Shown: one piece after another, positions 46,490 to 58,400 of the stretch
Numbering within the stretch: position 1 is the stretch's first letter
Layout: the number at the start of each line of letters is the position of its first letter
Source of the DNA: Asterochloris sp. CNOR1
Taxonomy: Eukaryota > Chlorophyta > Trebouxiophyceae > Trebouxiales > Trebouxiaceae
Length of the DNA: 64,000 bases
Assembly: GCA_963969365.1 (NCBI GenBank)
Contig: OZ017756.1
Coordinates: 992,001 to 1,056,000 of the forward strand
Direction: 5' to 3'
Made by a program: the position numbers and the translations under genes
The notes under the pieces: generated by a model
Databases searched by the model: none
The model's input: only the letters and a program-made list of their open reading frames with translations
Told to the model about the DNA's origin: nothing

Positions 46490-49400
46490 CTACTGTTCTC
46501 TTTTGTGTGTCCTGAGCCACTCTGCAAGGGAGTCCCTGTCGCGGAAGTTCCCCAGCTCATGTGTCATCTTCACACTGCTTAGATAGTGCTGCTGCGCCCG
46601 CACCTCTGGCGCACTGCCCACAATGGGCAACGGGTGTGCCTCGGTGTTGAACACCCACTCCTTGAGAGAGAACTGGGGCTCGTCGGCAGTGTCCACCAGC
46701 ATCAGATACAGATATTTCAGAGCCTCGCCAGTCCAGAAGGACTCCATCTTGTCTCGCTGCGGGGGTGGGATCTGCGGGCAGGCACCAAGTGGAGGTATGG
46801 CATGTGCAGACAGGAGTGCAGCTATGTGCATGCCGCCAGAATGCACACAGCGGTTGTCGGCAATGGGTTGCTATAAGGGACAGCACAGACAGACCTATGC
46901 AGAGCAAGGGTCTGGCACACCTTCAGCACCGTGCCAAAAAATGTGCCTGCCAAAGACATCTCATGATGTGCATGCCAATGCAGCCAGCAGGTGGCAGCAG
47001 AGGAGCTGGTGCAGCAGGGCACCAGACCTGCAGAACCGAGTCCAGGTTGGTGTAGCCGCCTGTGCTGACTCGTGAGAACATCTCCCAGGCGCGGAAGATG
47101 TGCCAGCCCCACTCCTGATACTTGACATCGCCGGTGACCTGGCCGATCACAAAGAGGGACTCCACTGTCTCAGGCCGCAGCAGATTGTGAGAATCCTGTA
47201 ACAACAGCATGACATGCCCTATGAGCAGCTTGGCGAGGCACCATGGACCCTACTGTTGCAAAGCAGAGTGTGGGCTTAGATATCCTGCAGAAGCCACTCT
47301 GAAGCAGCTTAGCTCAGCAAATGGCTCATGAAGTGAACCACACACTCAGAGTTTGGGGGATTGATCAAGCAGGTCTTGAGGGTAAATATGGCTGTTTGGA
47401 CACATGACGCCCAGGCCCAGTCCCTGAGCAGCAGGACAGGCACAGGCTTGCAAAAGGCGGCCCAAGTGCAGCTGTCATTCAGGCATACTTTCCGGCAGCA
47501 GGTGTGCTGGGCACTGACACTGAGGCGTCTCTGGAAGGGGTAGTGGCACTTCGGTGCAGCAACAGAGAAGAGACCTGTGCAGGCTTGCAACAGGAGCCAA
47601 CCAGCAGCAGGACAGTGCAGACCTGTGCTCACCTGCGGCTTGACCATGAAGTCAGGCCCCCCAATGCTGTCCTTCTCCTGCTGCCCCGTGCCATGGGGCG
47701 TGAAGTGCACGATCTCAGGCGCCAGTCCCGTGGGCATGCGACTGCAGCTCCAAACAGGTTTCAAGCCGTCACACTTTTTCATACCCCACATACAGATAAG
47801 GCTATGCCAGCACAGGTGGTGCCCTGTGCAAGTGAGAACTCCTTGTGGTCATGCTGCTGCACAGAAGGGCGTGCTGACATGCTGGGGTACATGCTCCACA
47901 AGCCAAAGACCTGTCCCAGTACAGGTCACATATACATATGTTGATTTGCTGCATAAGACTTGATTGGAGTTCAGCTTGCCTGTACATCTCATAGCAGGTC
48001 TGCATGAGATCCTCCGCCAAGTCCAGGTCTGAGGGCTGCGCCGTGGGATCTGACGCGGTGTTTACGCCATGCAGGTGCCCCAGTGCCAGCAGCCCTGCAG
48101 CACGTCATGGGGCTGAAGGCTCTCCTGCAAGCTCAACAATGGACACAGCCATGCAGGCGTGCTTGCGCCTGTGGCCCTCCAACACAGACAGAAGCTGTTG
48201 ACTCTGCAGGAGGTCCAGTGACAAGGAAGCTCCTGGAGCCATGACACAGCAATCTGGACGGTGCGGGCCAGCTGGCAGGCGTGCAGGACGAGTGCCTGTT
48301 ATGTGCAATACAGGTGTCCAACAATGCGGCTTCTGCCTGCAAGTGGGGCAGCTGCCTTCACAAGATGTGAGCTAGCCCTCACGCAAAGCACAAGGCTTCA
48401 CCAAGGATGGAGCGGACCGTGTGGCCTGCTGGGCGCACTGCACGCATCTGCGGCACCTGCTGTCAATCTGCATGCATACATCAAGCGCAAGGCTGGTTGG
48501 GAGAGAAGCAGAGGTCAGTTGACAGCTGCACAAGAGTGCCTTGCAACCTGCTCTGCAACCTATGCTGACAGCCGATGTGCTTCCCTGCACAAAAATTGTC
48601 ATTTTGTGTCATTTGACTCTGTGCAGGAGCGCACCAGGAAGAAAGCAGACAAGGTGGTCCATCTTGTGGTGCACATGACGCCCTTTAAGCTCCCCCACGT
48701 ACAGCAGCCCCTCAGAGCCTGGCCCTGATCGCTGGAGCAGGAGGTCCCTCACCCCCTGCATGGCCCCAACATACTGCCTGCAGCAACAGGCAGCCAGGTA
48801 TCAGCTTTGCGGGCTGATCTCAATGGCCCTACAAATGCCCAAAAGTCCTGTATGTGTCTCCGGAAGCCTAGAGCCGGCTTGATCTCACTTGCGTGTCTGT
48901 TCCACTTCAGCACAAAGTGCCCTGGCTTGTGCCTACCTTAATATGGCTTCATCTGTCTTGCCTGTCAAGATCCAGTACTTGAGAAGGTACTCATAGTAGC
49001 TGTCTCCGCGCGCGCCCAGGGTCTTGTCAAACCCATGAAACAGGCCGCTGTGGGGGTTCACCCATACGGGGCACAGCCCCTGCTGGCACCCCTCTGCAGG
49101 AGGTCGTGAGACTCGACTGGGGCGAATCGTAGTGGCATACCTCTACAGGGATGGTTGCATGTGGTGACTATGCACACAGCGTGGGCAGCAGCAGTCCAGG
49201 GTTGGGTTCGGATGCGGAGCACTTCAAATGCACATCACAAAGCAGTGGCAGCTGCCTGCAGAAATGTGCTCACCTGTGTGTGCCACCACTGCCACCACAT
49301 CGCGAGTGAGCAGCCCCAGCTCCTGGACGCCTGCACAGCACAGCCACCCAGCAGCTGGTCAGATTCCAGGGACCTTCTTGGGATTGAGGTCGCTGAGTGG

Positions 49401-52400
49401 CAAACCAGCCCTGGCCCGCAGCCAGGGGATCTCAGCATCCGTGGCATGCAGGCTCTGCGAGTTGTGCCTGGCAAGAGTCACTTGACCAATGCGCGGCAGG
49501 TAGACATAGCTATGGCCTCACCAGCTGCGTTGCCCAGGGTTGTGTACTCCAGGGAGAGGCTAGTGACCTCTGAGAGGCTGGACTCTGCGCCCCAATCCGG
49601 GCTCTTGACCTCGAGGCTCTTCAAATTCACATCTGAGAATGGGATGCCTGCAGGTCACCAACACCCTGCACTTGTAGCATGAGCTGTCAGCAGGCTCTTT
49701 GGCAGGAGTGCACATGCGTCTGCAGCACAAGCATCCCTTCCTCAGCTGTTTAGGTGTCAACCATCCCGATCAGCAAATAGGGCCAACGCCCTGGCCGACT
49801 TGGCCCCTGCCATCGCCCAAGGGGGGAACCACAGTCTCCAGGCCCTGTGGTCCACAGTGCAGCCGTGAGGCTTCCATCACACCTGACGGAGACCATGTCA
49901 GCACCAGGACCATGCACAGGGCTGTCCCAGGTCAACCAGATGCAAGGTGCAGGACAGCACCGTTCTTGCAGCACAGGCGGACCCAAGTCTGCACAAAGGG
50001 CTGGCTACAGTGCCTTGTCCAGCCCGCGTCCACTCACAGCCCCTCAGGGCAGAGCTGGACACACCTGAGGGGGACTGTGTCAGCGCTGGTGTCATGCGCA
50101 GGCCCAGCTCCAGTGCTCGGTCCAGCCACAGGGGGGAGTGGTCGTCCATGTGGAAGGCTGCCAGCAGGCCCCCAAGGATGCGGATGGTCGTCTCAAACAA
50201 GTTGACTGTTGTGTCCTGCAGTGCCGAGACAATGACCTAGCACAGCAAGTCGCCTGCTGGGATGCCGCGTCCAGCGGCTGCACGGGCCAGGGGAATTTGG
50301 TGCTGCCCCTGCTGCATGTGAGGTGCAGCATAGGCTGCAGATGGCAGCTGCTGGGGCCAGCTGCGCTGCCGATGCTCAGCTGAAAGCTAACAGCTCGAGT
50401 GGCTCAAGACACTAGCTTGAGGAGCTCAGCTGCAACGCAGCACACAGATGCACGGCCTCAATGTGGACCTGCAGCCTCCCGTGCATGCAGTGAGCAGGTC
50501 CTTCGAGGAGCAGCCAGGTGGGTGGTGAGGCAGTCGCTCGATGGCAAGGTCGCAAAGCCAGTGCCAGACACTTCAGGGGCACCAGGCCAACCTCTGCTTG
50601 GCCGCTTGCTGCAGCAACTTCCAGGCCCTGTGCCATATGTCCAGCAGTCATCTGGTCCCATTCTCACAGCAGGGATTGCCCGCAATTGACGTGTTACATC
50701 ATGCAGCAGGGCCCACCTGATCAAGCTGCAGGGACTTGGCCACCCACTGCTTGGCCTCCTGGAATTCATCTTTCAGGCCCATCATCCACAGCGTGTCCAG
50801 AGAGTCCACCAGCGTCAGCCCCAGGCCAAACCACTTGTGGCTGGACCTTGAGAGGGGCTGCAACTCATCCTCACCCCAGGCGTATGCCCTGCACACGACA
50901 GCAGCTGCCATGGACACTCAGGACAGACATGAAAAGCAATCAGACTGACCCAACACAGCATGCATGCAGCTTCAAACTGTGATCTGCCTGTGAAATCCTG
51001 CAAAGTGCTGCTTGAGATGTGTCAGAGTGGTGTTGCTTTCAGCTGAAGAGTTGACCTAGTCCAGAGAACACAGGAGTGGTTGGTGCAGCTTGCTGGTTGC
51101 ATTCCTTCATGTGTGCTGTCTCACTTGTACCCCTTCCAGGACCACTGCATGGCCTCCACCACCTTTACGCGCCGCTGGGCTGGGTCAGTGATGCAGCCCA
51201 AGCTGCCAGCTGCAGGCAGACCAGGGTGCCAGTAAAGGGAGTGGGCAGCAGCTGTGCCATGTTATCCTGCCCAAACAGACAAGCTCGAGTGCCTGCCGTG
51301 CACAGCATGCTCTGATCCCCCACCAGAACAGCAAGCCATGGCAGCCTGCATGGCCGACTCCGGCAAGCCTGCAGCTTGAAAAGCAGGTCTAAACAGCCTG
51401 CACCAAGCGCAGCCAGAAAGCAAGGGACCCTTCTCTGACCCTGCCTGCAGGCAGTGATGCCTACCCAGCCGCCACATCGCATTCCAGAGATACCTGCCAA
51501 GTGACAGGCAGGTCGAAAGGGATTGCCTCCCATGCAGACTAGATGCCAGGCAGTCCACACTCACCCTGGCATCATGCAGTGACGCCCTTGTAGAGGCAGT
51601 CCGATGACAGACATCTACAAGTTGCTACCAGGCACCAGAAGCATGCATGACAGTGCCCCCTCACAGTCTGCACCCAGCTGCCACCACATGCCCACAAATT
51701 GCTATCAAGAAATAGGCACGTCAAAAGGGATGTGACCCCCGTGCAGCCTGATCATGACGCAAAACCCTCTCACCCTGTGCACAGGCATTGCCTCCCTCGC
51801 AGATGCCACTTCTCTGGCAGCGCAGGCTGTCGTCCTGCAGCGTTCGGAGGCCCACTGGCTGACGGCCAGCTGTGACTCCTCTTGACATGTTGGCAGCTGC
51901 CTGAGCAAGGTTCCCCTGCAGCGCGCCGGCGAGGGCCAGGGGGTCTGCCAGCTGCTGGCTCCCCTATGATGCAGAAGTGCTGGTTATCTGTGTGATGCCC
52001 AAGTCTTTATGTAAGACGCCCTGCAGCGACTCCTCTGCATTCATGATTTTCAGTGCCAAGTGCATCCCCACAAGTGCAAGTATTAGGCACAGTGATTCTG
52101 CTTCAAGGAAGTCTTATTGCGCAAGCGGCCACCAGGCCTGCCAGCTGTTGGCAGTGCACCATTGCTTTCTGAAGCAGGTGTAACAAGCTTGTCAGTCCAT
52201 CAGCCGGCATCATGCTTGGCTCCCTCAGTCATTGGGCCCAGAATGTCTGTGAGACCTGAGGTGCAGAACGTCCAGGACTCCAGAGCTTCATGAGGCCTGT
52301 ATTGTGCAAGCACTTATGACAACCCAGCCAAGAGAGATCACATGAGTGCGACCTGTTGGGTGCCCAGCTGGGCTCATTGAACAAACAGGCAGGTGGTCGC

Positions 52401-55053
52401 CCCTGGTGCCCCCAGCTGAACCACGCACCTGCTTTGTGTCTGGAGCGTTCACCTGAGGCACAGGCTGCCGCGGCCTTTGGCTCTCTCCCAGCCTTCGGGC
52501 TGCCACCCCGGCCTGCTCCTGGTTGCGCACCTTGTCTGGAGTCTGCCGGTCCGCAGCGTCGGCGCCTGGCAGCTGCTCATCATGAGCCTGCAGGTCATTG
52601 GTGGCCGAGTGAGGGTGCAAGCTGCTGCAGCATGCTTGGAGGTCTGCCAGGGAACTCAAGCACTGCAAACCCATGCTTGATCACATGTACAGCGCCTGAG
52701 GCTGCTGCGGCGTGGCATGCTACCCCTGCTGCCCTGCTGAAGCAGACCCTCAGCGTTTATTGAGGTGCTGGCCACGCAGGTCCGAGTTTCCACCGCAATA
52801 CCAGCACTACAAGTGCGCTTTGCTTGCCCAACCTGCAAAGTTGCATGTGCCAACAGCTGGGTCTATCCCAGCAGCATTCGACAGTCAGCCACTGCTGGCC
52901 ATGAGGGGCCACCTGCACGGCAGCTTGCAACTCCTGCTATCTCACCAAGCACAACTGCAGGGTACAGGCAGTGTTCACCTGCGTCTGCAGCTCCTCATTC
53001 TGCTCACGCTCCTCCTGCTTGACCGTGTCAGGTGTCATCAGCTTGGCAGCCTCCCCCAACTGCTCGCCATGTGTTTGCGTCTGCAGTGCCTCATTCTCAG
53101 TGGCCTGCAGGCTGGCATACAGCGCACTTTAGGTGGCCTCCCCTGTGGAAGGGGCAGCATAGCTACCAAAGGCATGGGGTTGCACACGCCCTTGCTCCTG
53201 GGCTGCATGACCGCAAACAACACTACAGCACCTTGGTATGTATGCGCATTCAGAAGCCTACCATGGCAGGGGCAGTGTGGCACCTTGGCAACCATTGTTC
53301 ACAGATGTGATGCATGTTGTGATTGTGCATGATGCGCCGAACTTGCTGGAGCTTGGGTGCTGGCCTTGCACCTGCCATGGGGCTCCTTCACAAGCAGAAG
53401 CTGCCACTGGCTGCCCACAGCGCAGTCAGGGGCACACGATGGCAGTGGTACAGACCTTGACAATGCTGGTGTGATGCAGGCCCGTGACCCTCAGGCTCTG
53501 CTGGTGCTGCTTGCCTGCCCTGCGGCCGCCCACCTTGTACAGCGCATGCCGGCTGCGGGGACGGGCTGGCTGGGGCTGTCCATGCTTGCCCTGCAGTGCG
53601 CAGCACAGCCCTGGTGCATGCGGCAATCAGCCTTGGGGGCTGGGTGACCTCAGTGCAGAGGCAGCAGCCCGGCTGGCGCAGCCACCTTTCCCCGGCTGCA
53701 AGATGAGAGGATGAGCAGGGACGCACAGCACTTGTTCAACACGCTCAGGGGATCTCAGGCAGCTGCTGCAGCACACATCCCTCAGGCTGCATGCTCAAAG
53801 GGTAGGCTGTTGGGGAAAGTAAAGGAGACAAAATGGGGTCCAACAGAAAACGCGCTGAGCCTCGTCCCACCTGCTGGGCAGCAGCGTTGCCCTCCCCGCG
53901 CAGTGAAGCCACATCTGCATTGACCTGCTCCTGCTGGCTCCGCAGGGTGTGCAGGCGCTCTGTGAGGTCATCTAGCTTTATCTGGGCAGCATGCAGGCTG
54001 TCCTCTGCCTGCACAAACTTGGGCAATGTCAGGACCGCAGAGGCACCTCGGTCTCTCTGCCTGTCACATGAGCCTGCACAAATACTAGTCCCCCATTGTG
54101 TTGAGGACAGACTCTGCCCTGCTAAGATAGCCACAGGCAGTGCATGCTGACTCACATCTTTCACTGCCGCTCTGGCGGCTGCCCCGCTCATGGGCTGCAT
54201 GTTCCCACTGACTTGCAGGGCATCCAGGGCAAACTGCTTGTCCCGCATTGTCTGGTGACACTTGGAGAGGTCTGCCTGCATGGTGCAGAATTTTGCAGTG
54301 CTGCAAGGTATACAACAATTTGTAGGCTGTTCACACACGAGATGCAAAATCGCTGCTCTGAGCTCACGCCATGGCATGCACTTGGCTGTGCACCTGCAAG
54401 GCCTGCTGGCTGACTTGTGCATGACTGCAGTGCACTGCACTAGACAGGGACCTACTCTGGCTCGCGCCACGGCGTGCTGCACATCTGGCAGCTCATCCTG
54501 CAGCTGCAGGCGCTGCTGTAGCTTCTGCTCCAGCACCACATCCATCCCGCGGGCCTTTGGCGGTGAACCGCCATGGGGGGTGCGGTTGCTGGTGAACAGG
54601 ACTAGCAGCGCACTGCAGAGACGCACTGGGTGTGGACTCTCTACAGCTTTTCGCTATAGTAACGGTGGCTTTGGTTTGCATCGCACAGACCAGGTGTGGG
54701 TCCCTCTGCGATCGCTCAGGGCACTGCTGGTAGGCATTGCAGTTGCTCCGCTTGAGCACATGCAAAGAGTTTGGTAGGGAACATACACACACCAGAGACA
54801 CCATGTTGGCCCCCAGCTAGGAGCAAGACATGCTGCAACTTACAAGCAGAATGTAATCGCCACACAGCTCCAGACGAGCAGCCTGCCAGTGCTGGTGCCA
54901 CGAAATATCTGCCGCAGCATCCTTGCCGGCACCTGCAGCCACACATGCTGGGCGTCAGCGAAGAGCCTTGGTGCAGTGGTGAAATCAAGTTGAGAATGCC
55001 TTGCAGGCTCTCACCAATGGAGTTTTCCGCTCTTTTGCATATGAGCTGCCCAT
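46490..55053 (-). CDS. Class I alpha-1,2-mannosidase (GH47), type II membrane protein with coiled-coil stem
   Basis: Trims alpha-1,2 mannose from N-glycans in the ER/Golgi lumen, Ca2+-dependent. Exons (minus): 55015-55053, 54844-54932, 54456-54612, 54156-54275, 53871-54008, 53456-53590, 52979-53080, 52429-52587, 51774-51963, 51125-51209, 50717-50888, 50065-50215, 49522-49647, 49274-49330, 48937-49093, 48635-48777, 47980-48094, 47633-47741, 47028-47195 and 46490-46771; 897 aa. A signal anchor (~30-49) is followed by a ~330-residue stem with coiled-coil segments, then the GH47 domain (~385-890): [31 protein letters not shown] (acid Glu ~539), [18 protein letters not shown] and TCYEMY (disulfide Cys pair absent from EDEMs), LRPETVES (~757) and FNTEAHPLP (Ca2+ Thr ~847). 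Intron 17 has a GC donor (CAG|GCAAGC). Exons 6-9 of the stem are less certain. Confidence 0.9.
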
Positions 55054-55437
55054 GGTGTTGATTGGGCGGCCATAGCTGTTGGGGGCCTGAGCGGCAGCTG
55101 CAGGCACATTTGCAGGCAGCACTTTGATTGCTTAACTGCATAAACATATGTGAGCATGAATACTTGTGAGCCTGGAAACAATGCTTTTATACATGTCAGT
55201 TTCTCAGCACACCTGCACTGCGCTGCATAGCTCTAGACCTGATAGCCCTTTGAGGTCCTGTGGCTCCCTGAACCCATTGCCGTCGAGTTAGACTTGAACC
55301 CTCGTGCACAGCAGATCTGTGGTGGTAGCTTCCTGTAATACAAGGGGCGGTGCAGCTCAGTGCGCACTTGTGCCTTCAAGGCACCTTTCTTTCTTGCTGG
55401 GCCACACTTCTACAGCCCTCTCTGTCAAATTGGTAGA
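55054..55437. promoter_or_regulatory. Divergent promoter of the GH47 and Doa10/MARCH6 genes
   Basis: A 384-bp gap separates the start codons of two ERAD-related genes. No ORF with coding character is seen. The segment at 55285-55305 resembles a tRNA B box on the minus strand but no cloverleaf forms. Confidence 0.5.
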
Positions 55438-58400
55438 ATGGAGGAGCCTGCTTCTCGGGTCCCGAGAAGTCAGGGACAAGAGCAAGAGGATGAGGTGAGC
55501 AGCACTGAGGTGTTTTCGGCCTGCCTGAGCAAGCATGGGGATGTTCAAGCATCAGCAGGGAAGCAGAAGCAGACACAAGCTTTTCAAGGCTTGCTGCAGA
55601 CCTATGCTGTGTTTGCACGTCATGGCAATAAATGACTGAAGGCCAAGCGTAACAAAGATGAGCTGCTGACCTGCAGGCAGCTTGCCGGATTTGCCGAATG
55701 GGCGGGGAGTCAGAGCCACTGTTCTACCCCTGCAAATGCTCAGGCACATCCTTTACTTTATGGCAGCAAGGCGCATGCAAGATTCTGCATCTGGCGAACC
55801 AGCACAACATAGTGCACTGTTGGCTGCAGGAAGCATGCGCTATGTCCACCAAGTATGCCTCAACCAGTGGCTGCAGCACTCGGGCCACAAGCAATGCGAG
55901 GCAAGCGAGGATCATGCCCAGCTGCCTGTGATCCTGCAGACCTGATGCAGGACTTGATGCGGCCATAGAGGTCTGTGTCACCAGAAACCTGTGCTCATGG
56001 CATGCAGGTCTGTGGACATCTGTTCGAGTTCAAGAACTTGTACCGAGCTGATGCCCCAGCCATCCTGCCATGCTGGGAGCTGGCATGGGGACTGCTGCAG
56101 AAGTCAGCCAAGAGCCTCAGGATAGTGGCCAGGGTGAGAGCACTCAGGCACACCAAGGCCAGCCATATGGTCTTCAGATCTTTGGTGCCTGTGACCTCAC
56201 TTTCAGCTCCAAAGTGTGTGCCTGCAGATCGCCCTAGTGCTGCTGATGTGGCTCTGGGTGGTGCCCATCACAACCTGCTGGCTCTGGCGCCTCGCCTTTG
56301 CAAAAAGTATTCAGCAGGTCAGTGTGCACACACCGCCGTGGAGGCAGGAATCCCTCTTGCTGTGCGGTGCCATGCAATTGCCTTGGACTTCTTGTGAGTC
56401 TTGCTCATTCAAGCAGCATAATTTGGCTGTCTCATTGTTAGTTAGCCCACGCTTTGCAGGCCTTTCACACCACTCGTGTCCGCATGCACCCTGTGCTGGT
56501 GTTCGCCGACTGTGTCCAGGTGAGTGCTTTGCCCTTGCCGCCCTTGCTGAAGCTGCAACCTTCACCTGCTTTTCTTGCCCTTCATGGCTTGCTGATGCCC
56601 TGTCCATGCACATTAGGTGCTGGCAGCTTTGCTGTGCCCATTTTGTCTGGCGCCTGCAAGTCTGTGCTTTCTGCCTCGTTGCATGCCCTGCCCTTCATGG
56701 CACACGCTGCGCCCCTGCAGGGTTCGCTCATCACATCTGTGCTGTTCTTTTTGGTGATATTTGTGACATACCTTTGGGACCAGGCCAAGGCTCACTGGGA
56801 GATTCTGCAGCAACCAGTTGGGTTTGGCGGGCAGGAGATGGACCAGGTGGGCTTTCTTGTATGCCTGTGCTTGAGAGATGGAGCCCGCTGAGGGCTGCGC
56901 TGGGTATTGCTCTCTGCTCGATCCCTGCGCTTTAGGGACTGTAGCGTGCTGGGGCTGCTTTGAGCGCTCATGGGCTTCTCTTTGATGATAGTGTAGAGGC
57001 AGGCGCACCGAGCCCTGCTGTTGACATGCACTCTCAGCCTCAAGCAGACTCTTGGTAAATGCGTACCTGCTAGCCAAATGCAATGCTTTCTGCTTTTGTG
57101 CAAGGGGCACACTCCCACAGATGTGGGAGGCATGCTTGTCAGGGCTGCTTCTGTGCCTGCAGGTGCATGTGGCCAACTTCAGGCAGCTGCCAGCCTTTGA
57201 GGCACAGGCAGGTCGCGGGGCTGGAGCAGCCCAGCAGGAGCAGCCAGCTGCTTCTGAGGGCCTGACCTGGCAGCAAGCAGCTGCCAGGATCCGCCAGGTT
57301 GCCGATGCGCAGGAGGCCACTGCTGTGCGGCTGCGCAGCCTGAGAGCCACCCTCTGCCAGCACCAGGCTCAGGGCGGCAACCCACCTGGGTTCAGCAGGA
57401 GCTTCCTGGCGTCACAGGCCAGGCCACAGGGACCTCAGCAGGCAGTACAGGGGGCTTCTGTGTGTTACTCAGGTCCTGTGACTGGCCAGCCAGGAGAGTT
57501 GGGCGTGCCCAGGTGGAATGAAAATGACGGGGCGGCAGGCAGCGGTGGGCATGCTGGCCAGGCGCAGCAGAGCAGTGGACAGCAGAGCCACCAGCCCGCC
57601 TGGATGCTGCGGCACAACCTGTTGGACAGCAGCAGCAGCCTAGACGCGCCTCTGCAGCGCTCAGGTCAGCCACAGGGCGCAGCGCTGTTGCGTGCAAAGC
57701 ATGGCTGGCATCGATGCTGTTAAGGTGTTTGCCTGGCATTGTCGCTGTTGAACTGTATGCTCAGGTCAGCTACAAGGTGCAGTGCTGCTGCGTGCAAAGC
57801 ATGGTTGGCATCATCACTGTTGAACTGTACGCCTGGCATCGCTGCCGCCTGAGGCCTCATGCTCGAAGCATGCTGCTGGTCTTCCTACGCAACCCACTGT
57901 CAGCCTGTGTCAATAGCAGCTTGTGACAGGACCTCTGGGCACTGTGCAGGCAGCGAGTCCTCAGAGCCTGGCTGGCAGGATGCCACCGATGGAGAGCTGT
58001 CTGACAGCGAGCACCTGACGGCTGCATCAGCTGCCACCGCCCTGCTGGCTGGCACAGCGAAGCATTGCCCTCGCACGGCTGCCGCCAGGGGCAGGGGCAG
58101 CAGCCTGGCCTCAGACCTGGACGCTTCAGATGCTGAGGCAGACGCCCACATGCAGCTGCAAGACGCAGGGCAGGCCAGTCCCTTGGCCTTGGAGGCTGAG
58201 ACAGGCAGGCATAGCCCCTCAAGCAGTGGCACATTGCAGGGCAGCACAACAGCAGAGCCACCAAGTGTCTCTGTGCAGCCGCCACCACCTGCGTTTGGCA
58301 GTGCAGAGCAGTGCCAGGACCTGGCCCACCTGCTGCGGCTGAGGGGCACCTGGCTGCTGTCGCAGCTCGACTGGCTGCAGCAGGTGCACACCTGGGCACA

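Noticed and set aside
46490-51209. GH47 domain as an EDEM-type lectin
   Set aside because: The disulfide cysteines in DHLVCFLPG and TCYEMY are present, as in true class I mannosidases, and EDEMs lack them.
53640-53693. Extra GH47 stem exon after TCTTGCAG ([16 protein letters not shown])
   Set aside because: Its phase does not fit the exons on either side, and the flanking exons join perfectly without it.
55270-55345. tRNA gene suggested by GGTTCAAGTC on the minus strand
   Set aside because: The B box fits, but the T stem does not pair and no A box or acceptor stem lies at the right distance.
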